A DNA stretch of 46,646 bases. Source: Lacrimispora sp. 210928-DFI.3.58. GTDB lineage: Bacteria; Bacillota; Clostridia; Lachnospirales; Lachnospiraceae. Under the pieces are notes generated by a model, which did not search any database, was not told the origin of the DNA, and saw only the letters and a program-made list of their open reading frames with translations. The stretch is from contig NZ_JAJCIC010000036.1 in the NCBI RefSeq assembly GCF_020554865.1, positions 1-46,646 on the forward strand, read 5' to 3'. Every line of letters begins with the position of its first letter. Positions within the stretch are counted from its first letter, which is position 1. Shown piece after piece: positions 40,477 through 46,646 of the stretch. Both the position numbers and the translations under genes were made by a program.

Positions 40477-43400
40477 ATGGCAAGAAAAATGAAAACCATG
40501 GATGGTAACCATGCAGCAGCCCATGCGTCTTATGCGTATACTGATGTAGCGGCTATTTATCCGATTACCCCATCCTCACCTATGGCTGAAGCTACAGATG
40601 AGTGGGCCACAGACGGAAGAACCAACATCTTCGGTCGTGAAGTGCAGATTACAGAGATGCAGTCTGAGGCTGGTGCAGCAGGTGCTGTACACGGTTCTCT
40701 GGCAGCAGGTGCGCTGACCACCACCTACACAGCTTCCCAGGGTCTGTTACTGATGATTCCAAACCTTTACAAAATCGCAGGCGAGCAGCTGCCAGGCGTT
40801 ATCAACGTTTCCGCACGTGCTCTTGCAAGCCACGCATTATCTATTTTCGGTGATCACTCCGACGTATACGCATGTCGTCAGACCGGCTGCGCTATGCTGT
40901 GTGAGTCCAGCGTACAGGAAGTTATGGACTTAACCCCGGTTGCTCATCTGGCAGCTATCAAGGGCAAGGTTCCATTCATCAACTTCTTCGACGGTTTCCG
41001 TACCTCCCATGAGATCCAGAAGATCGAGACCTGGGATTACGAGGATCTGAAGGAAATGGCTGATATGGAAGCAATCGCAGCTTTCCGTAAGAACGCTCTG
41101 AATCCAAATCATCCATGCCAGAGAGGTTCCGCTCAGAACCCAGACATCTTCTTCCAGGCAAGAGAGGCCTGCAACCCATACTATGATGCACTTCCTGCAA
41201 TCGTTCAGGAATACATGGACAAGGTTAACGAGAAGATCGGTACTGACTACAAGCTGTTCAACTACTATGGCGCAGCTGATGCTGAGCGCGTGATCGTTGC
41301 TATGGGTTCTGTCAATGACACCATCGAGGAGACCATCGACTACATGGTGAAGCAGGGACAGAAGGTAGGCGTTGTTAAGGTTCGTCTGTACAGACCATTC
41401 TGTGCACAGGCTTTGATCGATGCTATTCCTGATACTGTAAAGGTTATCACCGTATTAGACAGAACAAAAGAGCCAGGCGCTATGGGCGAGCCTCTGTATC
41501 TGGATGTTGTTGCTGCTCTTAAGGGAAGCAAGTTCGACCAGGTTAAGGTTCTCACCGGACGTTACGGCTTAGGTTCTAAGGATACCACACCTGCACAGAT
41601 CGTTGCAGTATATGAGAACGAGACAAAGTCTCCATTTACTCTGGGTATCGTAGACGATGTTACCAACCTGTCTCTGGAGATCGGCGCTCCATTAGTAACC
41701 ACACCAGAGGGTACAACCAACTGTAAGTTCTGGGGTCTGGGCGCAGACGGTACTGTAGGTGCTAACAAGAACTCCATCAAGATCATTGGTGACAACACAG
41801 ACATGTATGCTCAGGCATACTTTGATTACGACTCCAAGAAGTCCGGCGGTGTTACAATGTCTCACCTGCGTTTCGGACACAGCCCGATCAAGTCCACCTA
41901 CCTGATCCACAAGGCAAACTTCGTTGCATGCCACAATCCGTCCTATGTACGTAAGTACAACATGGTACAGGAGCTGGTTGACGGCGGTACCTTCCTGCTG
42001 AACTGCGCATGGGATATGGAAGGCCTTGAAAAGCATTTACCAGGCCAGGTTAAGAAGTTCATTGCTGACCATAAGATCAACTTCTACACCATCGACGGCG
42101 TTAAGATCGGTATCGAGACCGGCATGGGCCCAACACGTATCAACACCATCCTTCAGTCCGCATTCTTTGAGCTGACAGGCATCATCCCGGCTGAGAAGGC
42201 AAACGAGCTGATGAAGGCTGCTGCAAAGGCAACCTACGGCCGTAAGGGCGAAGACGTTGTTATGAAGAACTGGGCAGCTATCGATGCAGGCGCTAAGGGC
42301 GTTCACAAGGTTGAGGTTCCGGCAAGCTGGGCTGACTGCGAGGACGAAGGCCTTGATTATAAGGTAGTAACTGAGGGCAGAAAGGACGTTGTTGACTTCG
42401 TAAACAACATCCAGACAAAGGTAAGCGCTCAGGAAGGTAACTCCCTGCCAGTATCCGCATTCAAGGATTATGTAGACGGTTCCACACCATCCGGTTCCTC
42501 CGCATATGAGAAGCGCGGTATTGCAGTTAAGGTTCCTGTATGGAATCCTGATAATTGTATCCAGTGTAACTTCTGTTCCTATGTATGTCCGCATGCTGTT
42601 ATCCGTCCGGTAGCTATGACTGCTGATGAGGCAGCTGCAGCTCCTTCTGATATGAAGATGAAGGATATGACAGGTATGCCGGGCTACAAGTTCGCTATGA
42701 CTGTTTCTTCCCTGGATTGTACCGGATGTGGTTCCTGTGCAAATGTTTGCCCAGGCATGAAGGGCAACAAGGCTCTTACCATGGAGCCTCTTGAGAAGAC
42801 TCTTGGCGAGCAGGCTATCTATGACTTTGGTCAGACCCTGCCGATCAAGGACGAAGTTATCGCTAAGTTCAAAGAGAACACTGTTAAGGGCAGCCAGTTC
42901 AAGCAGCCTCTCCTTGAATTCTCCGGCGCTTGCGCAGGATGCGGCGAGACTCCATATGCAAAGCTGATCACTCAGCTGTTCGGTGACAGGATGTACATTG
43001 CAAACGCAACAGGATGCTCCTCCATCTGGGGTAACTCCTCACCATCCACACCATACACTGTAAATGCTAAGGGCCAGGGTCCTGCATGGGACAACTCCCT
43101 GTTCGAGGATAACGCTGAGTTCGGTTATGGTATGTTACTGGCTCAGAGAGCATTAAGAGACGGCTTAAAGGCTGAGGTTGAGACTGTTGCTGCAAGTGAG
43201 AATGCTACCGATGAGATCAAGGCAGCTTGCAAGGAATGGCTTGATACCTACAATGTTGGCGCATTAAACGGCGCTGCTACCGATAAGCTGGTTAAGGCAT
43301 TAGACGGCATTGACTGCCCAACCTGCAAGGATATCGTAGCGAACAAAGATTTCCTGGCTAAGAAGTCCCAGTGGATCTTCGGCGGCGATGGATGGGCTTA

Positions 43401-44013
43401 TGATATCGGCTTCGGCGGTGTAGACCATGTTCTGGCATCCGGTAAGGATATCAACATCATGGTATATGATACCGAGGTTTACTCCAATACAGGCGGCCAG
43501 TCCTCCAAGGCTACAAAGACCGGTGCAGTTGCACAGTTCGCAGCAGGCGGTAAGGACGTTAAGAAGAAAGACCTTGCTGGTATCGCTATGAGCTACGGCT
43601 ATGTATATGTTGCTCAGATCTGTATGGGCGGCGACATGGCTCAGACTGTAAAGGCTATCTCCGAGGCAGAGGCATATCCGGGACCCTCCCTGATCATTGC
43701 TTATGCTCCATGTATCAATCATGGTATCAAGAAGGGCATGGACAAGGCTCAGACAGAGGAGAAGCTGGCACTTGAGTGCGGTTACTGGAACAACTTCCGT
43801 TACAACCCAGCAGCTGAGAAGAAGTTTACTCTGGATTCCAAGCCACCTAAGATGGAAGGATATCAGGACTTCTTAAAGGGCGAGGTTCGTTACCTGTCTC
43901 TGACAATGAAGAACCCAACCAGAGCAGCAGAGCTGTTCGCACGCAACGAGGCTGAGGCTAAGGAGCGTTACGAGTACCTGTCCAAGCTGGTTGCTTTATA
44001 CGGCAATGACTAA
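40477..44013 (+). CDS. nifJ: Pyruvate:ferredoxin (flavodoxin) oxidoreductase
   Basis: A 1178-residue single-chain PFOR that splits pyruvate to acetyl-CoA and CO2 and reduces ferredoxin. Domain order is full: pyruvate-binding domain I with Y-P-I-T-P-S-S-P-M-A-E (about residues 29-39), a CoA-binding transketolase-like part, a 2x4Fe-4S ferredoxin insert with C-I-Q-C-N-F-C-S-Y-V-C-P and C-T-G-C-G-S-C-A-N-V-C-P (about 695-770), and the TPP domain with G-A-C-A-G-C-G-E-T-P-Y, G-C-S-S-I-W-G and G-D-G-W-A-Y-D-I-G. Cysteines for a third, proximal cluster are present. The codon choice (GTT, GCT, AAG, CTG, few rare codons) differs from neighbours and fits very high expression. I chose ATG 40477, 8 bases after AGGAGG, over a TTG six codons upstream. 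Confidence 0.97.
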   Translation: MARKMKTMDGNHAAAHASYAYTDVAAIYPITPSSPMAEATDEWATDGRTNIFGREVQITEMQSEAGAAGAVHGSLAAGALTTTYTASQGLLLMIPNLYKIAGEQLPGVINVSARALASHALSIFGDHSDVYACRQTGCAMLCESSVQEVMDLTPVAHLAAIKGKVPFINFFDGFRTSHEIQKIETWDYEDLKEMADMEAIAAFRKNALNPNHPCQRGSAQNPDIFFQAREACNPYYDALPAIVQEYMDKVNEKIGTDYKLFNYYGAADAERVIVAMGSVNDTIEETIDYMVKQGQKVGVVKVRLYRPFCAQALIDAIPDTVKVITVLDRTKEPGAMGEPLYLDVVAALKGSKFDQVKVLTGRYGLGSKDTTPAQIVAVYENETKSPFTLGIVDDVTNLSLEIGAPLVTTPEGTTNCKFWGLGADGTVGANKNSIKIIGDNTDMYAQAYFDYDSKKSGGVTMSHLRFGHSPIKSTYLIHKANFVACHNPSYVRKYNMVQELVDGGTFLLNCAWDMEGLEKHLPGQVKKFIADHKINFYTIDGVKIGIETGMGPTRINTILQSAFFELTGIIPAEKANELMKAAAKATYGRKGEDVVMKNWAAIDAGAKGVHKVEVPASWADCEDEGLDYKVVTEGRKDVVDFVNNIQTKVSAQEGNSLPVSAFKDYVDGSTPSGSSAYEKRGIAVKVPVWNPDNCIQCNFCSYVCPHAVIRPVAMTADEAAAAPSDMKMKDMTGMPGYKFAMTVSSLDCTGCGSCANVCPGMKGNKALTMEPLEKTLGEQAIYDFGQTLPIKDEVIAKFKENTVKGSQFKQPLLEFSGACAGCGETPYAKLITQLFGDRMYIANATGCSSIWGNSSPSTPYTVNAKGQGPAWDNSLFEDNAEFGYGMLLAQRALRDGLKAEVETVAASENATDEIKAACKEWLDTYNVGALNGAATDKLVKALDGIDCPTCKDIVANKDFLAKKSQWIFGGDGWAYDIGFGGVDHVLASGKDINIMVYDTEVYSNTGGQSSKATKTGAVAQFAAGGKDVKKKDLAGIAMSYGYVYVAQICMGGDMAQTVKAISEAEAYPGPSLIIAYAPCINHGIKKGMDKAQTEEKLALECGYWNNFRYNPAAEKKFTLDSKPPKMEGYQDFLKGEVRYLSLTMKNPTRAAELFARNEAEAKERYEYLSKLVALYGND

Positions 44014-44074
44014 TTCTTATAGGGAACAAGTGATGTAATATAAGACAAGATAAGTCTAAAAGCATTGCTGACAG

Positions 44075-44109
44075 ACCAGGGGTGTTCAATGGACATCCCT
44101 GGTTTTTTT
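44075..44109 (+). terminator. Terminator of the PFOR gene
   Basis: ACCAGGG (44075-44081) pairs with CCCTGGT (44097-44103), with an inner TGT/ACA, followed by T7. Confidence 0.9.
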
Positions 44110-44139
44110 GGCATTATAGGATCAGGATGTCAAAAGCCG

Positions 44140-44385
44140 CTGTAAAGTATGTTTAGAATCTGCCCTTTTGGGAGATACTATAGAAGGAGCAGCCGCCATT
44201 TTTGTGGATGCCTTCCTCTGCGGGATGCCGGAAGCAGCCGTCCATGCGCTGGGGGTGCTGTAGGGATTGGCAGTGGATGCTGCTGCCCTTGCCGACATGG
44301 CGGAGACGGCCAGCCGGAAATGCTGGAGAGGGTCCTGAAGGGGCAGAGCCTGGAAACCTTGGAGAAGGAAAGCAGCAGGGCGTGA
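44140..44385 (+). pseudogene. Possible relic of a coding sequence
   Basis: In one frame the DNA reads like a protein (E-G-A-A-A-I-F-V-D-A-F-L-C-G-M-P-E-A-A-V-H-A-L-G, about 44178-44250), meets a TAG near 44261, and goes on as G-L-A-V-D-A-A-A-L-A-D-M-A-E-T-A. A shift of frame near 44310 leads into M-L-E-R-V-L-K-G-Q-S-L-E-T-L-E-K-E and a TGA at 44383-44385. The text is too protein-like for random intergenic DNA, but I cannot name the family. The remaining bases 44386-44478 hold only the pectinesterase ribosome binding site. Confidence 0.35.
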
Positions 44386-44478
44386 AATACCGTAAGCTTT
44401 GGTATTCTGCGCTGTGCCTGAGCAAAAAGCAGCCTGCGTTTAGGGGTAGGGCCCAGGCGGGAGAGAAGGAGGAACAGG

Positions 44479-45237
44479 ATGGAAGGCATCCGCATAAACG
44501 GAGACAATGAGATCATACAGGGAGAACATTTTACAGGCTCCCACTATGCAAGGGAGATCCATCCCGATGGAAGGCCTTACCATACCTTCCGAAGCTACAC
44601 CCTTCTGGCGGAGGGAAGCCATCTGGTATTTAAAGACTGCCTCTTTGAGAATACGGCAGGTTCAGGAGAAAAGGTAGGTCAGGCGGTAGCACTGTATCTG
44701 GACGGCGAGGACATCCGTCTGGAGGACTGCATCCTTAAGGGACACCAGGATACGCTGTTTTTGGCACCTTTGCCGCTAAAGGAGATGGAGCCGGATGGTT
44801 TTCTGGGGCCAAAGCAGTTCTTTCCCAGGGCAGAGAGGAAAGTGTGGGTAAAAAACTGCCTGATCGAGGGCAGTATTGACTTTATCTTTGGAGGAGCCAC
44901 GGCCTATTTTGAAAATTGTGAGTTCCGGAATGTGGAGCCGGGCTATGTGTTCGCTCCCTGCACACCGGAGGGAGTCGAGGAGGGATTTGTGGCGAGAAAC
45001 TGCCGTTTTACCTCAGATGAAAAGGTTCCAGCGGGATCGTGCTATATTGGGAGGCCCTGGCGCAGTCATGGGAAGGTACGGCTGGAACACTGCTATCTGG
45101 GGCCCCATATCAACCGCGCTGGCTGGGATGACTGGGGGAAATCAGAGGCACACAGTACGGTGGAGTTTATTGAAAAGGGATCCTATGGACCGGGGGCCTG
45201 CCCGGAAGGGCGGCCTGAGTATGTAAAGGTGTGCTGA
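44479..45237 (+). CDS. Pectinesterase (carbohydrate esterase family 8), no signal peptide
   Basis: A 252-residue right-handed beta-helix esterase that would remove methyl groups from pectin oligomers. Catalytic landmarks are G-Q-A-V-A-L (about residues 67-72), G-H-Q-D-T-L (about 88-93, first aspartate), G-S-I-D-F-I-F-G (about 131-138, second aspartate) and Y-I-G-R-P-W (about 189-194, arginine). Many enzymes of this family are secreted, but this one starts directly with the helix strands (MEGIRINGDNEI), so it should act inside the cell on imported oligomers. It is also short for the family. GGAGGAACAGG precedes the ATG. No pectate lyase or uptake genes are in the window. Confidence 0.85.
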   Translation: MEGIRINGDNEIIQGEHFTGSHYAREIHPDGRPYHTFRSYTLLAEGSHLVFKDCLFENTAGSGEKVGQAVALYLDGEDIRLEDCILKGHQDTLFLAPLPLKEMEPDGFLGPKQFFPRAERKVWVKNCLIEGSIDFIFGGATAYFENCEFRNVEPGYVFAPCTPEGVEEGFVARNCRFTSDEKVPAGSCYIGRPWRSHGKVRLEHCYLGPHINRAGWDDWGKSEAHSTVEFIEKGSYGPGACPEGRPEYVKVC

Positions 45238-45349
45238 CAGAGAGCAGAAGTGATGCATAATCCACCCTTCCAACGGGAATACTGAACACAGAATCACCAG
45301 CTCCCGGGCAGAGCTGTAAACTGCCTAAAGGAGCAGAGAGGACGTGTGT

Positions 45350-46516
45350 ATGATGATGGAAGAGCGGGCAATGGTGCATTTCCTGAGCAGGTTTGGGGAA
45401 TTCCCCTTTTTGGTAAAATGGAACGGACATGAGGACAAGATCGGACAGGGCAGTCCGGCATTTGCAGTCAATGTGAAGGAAATGATCCCGGTAAGAAAGC
45501 TGGCGGACAGCACCTCCCTTGCACTGGGAGAGGCCTATATGCAGGGGAAGCTTGAAGTAGAAGGAGACCTTTACCATGCGCTGGACTGCTTTTTAGGACA
45601 GATGGGAAAATTTTCCGTGAACAAGCTGCGGCTAAAGGGGCTGCTCCACCCTTCCAACTCGAAGAAGAACCAGAAAAAGGAGGTATGCTCCCACTACGAT
45701 CTGGGCAATGACTTCTATAAGCTGTGGCTGGACGATACTATGAACTATTCCTGCGGCTATTTTAGGACGGATACGGATACTTTAAAGGAAGCCCAGGAAA
45801 ATAAGACAAACTATATCTTAAAAAAGCTGGCCTTAAAGGAGGGAATGAGCCTTCTTGACATCGGCTGCGGCTGGGGGTATCTGTTGATACGGGCTGTAAA
45901 GGAATATAAGGTCAAGGGAACCGGCATTACTCTGAGCAAGGAGCAGTATGACGGATTCCGGGCCAGGATCGAGGAGGAAGGGCTGGAGCATCTTCTGGAG
46001 GTAAAGCTTCTTGATTACCGGGATCTTGCAGGCTGCGGCCGCCAGTTTGACCGCATTGTCAGCGTGGGAATGGTGGAGCATGTGGGCAGGGAGAATTACG
46101 GCCTGTTTCTCGACCGGGCAGATAAGGTGTTAAAGCCGGGCGGCGTGTTTCTGCTGCATTTTATCAGTAGCCTAAAGGAACATGACGGAGATCCCTGGAT
46201 CAAGAAATATATCTTCCCAGGCGGCGTCATCCCCAGCCTGAGGGAGATCGTCTCTCTGATGGGCGACAGGGATTATCATATTCTGGACGTGGAAAACCTG
46301 CGCAGCCACTACAACAAAACCCTGCTTTGCTGGGAGGAGAATTTCAAGGCTCACAGGGAGGAGATATGCCAGATGTTTGATGAGGAATTTGTGCGCATGT
46401 GGGAGCTCTATCTGTGCTCCTGCGCAGCCACCTTCCACAACGGCATCATCGACCTGCACCAGATCCTGGCCACCAAAGGAGTGAACAATGAGCTGCCGCG
46501 GGTGAGGTGGTACTGA
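45350..46516 (+). CDS. cfa: Cyclopropane-fatty-acyl-phospholipid synthase
   Basis: A 388-residue SAM-dependent enzyme that adds a methylene group across double bonds of membrane lipid chains. Residues to about 105 form the N-terminal lipid-binding part. Then come C-S-H-Y-D-L-G-N-D-F-Y (about 114-124), N-Y-S-C-G-Y-F (about 132-138), the SAM site L-L-D-I-G-C-G-W-G (about 170-178), V-E-H-V-G (about 239-243), and I-F-P-G-G-V-I-P-S (about 281-289). These match the family in order and spacing. I chose ATG 45350, with GAGAGG 8 bases before; a GTG at 45344 is also in frame. After the stop, 46517-46646 shows no feature I can support. Confidence 0.93.
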   Translation: MMMEERAMVHFLSRFGEFPFLVKWNGHEDKIGQGSPAFAVNVKEMIPVRKLADSTSLALGEAYMQGKLEVEGDLYHALDCFLGQMGKFSVNKLRLKGLLHPSNSKKNQKKEVCSHYDLGNDFYKLWLDDTMNYSCGYFRTDTDTLKEAQENKTNYILKKLALKEGMSLLDIGCGWGYLLIRAVKEYKVKGTGITLSKEQYDGFRARIEEEGLEHLLEVKLLDYRDLAGCGRQFDRIVSVGMVEHVGRENYGLFLDRADKVLKPGGVFLLHFISSLKEHDGDPWIKKYIFPGGVIPSLREIVSLMGDRDYHILDVENLRSHYNKTLLCWEENFKAHREEICQMFDEEFVRMWELYLCSCAATFHNGIIDLHQILATKGVNNELPRVRWY

Positions 46517-46646
46517 CAGGCAGCTTTTGCTTCTGCAGATCATGTCATGAGAAACAGGAGAGCCCCCACAGCCTATTCATTTTTATAGGATAAATGTAGG
46601 TTTGTCAAACATTTGTTACACTGACTGCAAATAATTCTTTAGCACC

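Noticed and set aside
40930..43722. Long open frames on the minus strand of the PFOR gene (up to 185 codons)
   Set aside because: They run opposite to a clear, highly biased gene, lack ribosome binding sites and show no protein-like motifs.
46517..46646. Rex-type operator (TTGTCAAACATTTGTTACA-like) near the window end
   Set aside because: The arms are too imperfect, and the gene it would control is outside the window.

Overview
The window looks like a chromosome segment from an anaerobic Firmicute of the Lachnospiraceae type (Clostridium cluster XIVa; relatives such as Enterocloster, Hungatella or Lachnoclostridium). This rests on AGGAGG-type ribosome binding sites, sigma-A-like promoters, a single-chain pyruvate:ferredoxin oxidoreductase, an aconitase/citrate synthase/isocitrate dehydrogenase trio leading only to 2-oxoglutarate, a Lachnospiraceae-style orotate phosphoribosyltransferase and a Cys/Gly-rich HCB13-type small protein. 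Species cannot be fixed by reading alone. I saw no rRNA, tRNA, CRISPR array, phage gene or transposase.

Layout. (1) 141-842: a divergent PLP-barrel (decarboxylase-like) protein without the PLP lysine. (2) 974-10976, all minus strand: a molybdenum hydroxylase locus. It holds a three-subunit xanthine dehydrogenase-like enzyme, a fused FeS-Mo hydroxylase of the selenium-dependent XDH type, an NCS2 purine permease, a MocA-like cofactor nucleotidyltransferase, a degenerate MocA fused to a ModE-like DNA-binding domain, and a Crp/Fnr regulator. Two promoters here carry the same 24-bp dyad over the -35 box, and a third carries a half-conserved copy. (3) 11337-16016: aconitase, citrate synthase and isocitrate dehydrogenase behind a structured leader. 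(4) 16095-19463: a 1122-residue fusion of an endonuclease Q-like PHP nuclease and a UvrD/Rep helicase, with two sliding-clamp-binding motifs. (5) 19730-25260: orotate phosphoribosyltransferase, leuS, an L,D-transpeptidase and three small genes of unknown function. (6) 25340-33944: a divergently transcribed LysR regulator and an operon for an oligopeptide-type ABC importer, a cytoplasmic FMN-binding protein and a cytoplasmic ApbE flavin transferase. (7) 34067-46516: HCB13-like protein, AlaX editing protein, AI-2E-family permease, small conserved protein, PHP phosphoesterase, VanW/G5 wall protein, PFOR, an intracellular-looking pectinesterase and cyclopropane fatty acid synthase.

How the parts work together. 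The hydroxylase locus would import a purine or related N-heterocycle, hydroxylate it and mature the enzyme's molybdopterin cofactor, with one control element over structural and maturation genes. The aconitase trio supplies 2-oxoglutarate for glutamate, and PFOR feeds acetyl-CoA and reduced ferredoxin. The most system-like unit is region 6: the ABC importer would bring in a solute, ApbE would attach FMN to the neighbouring protein, and that flavoprotein could reduce or sense the solute in the cytoplasm, under LysR control. The most striking single gene is the PHP nuclease-helicase fusion.

Limits. Family calls are from reading motifs, not searches. Promoters, operators and RNA structures are pattern-based predictions.
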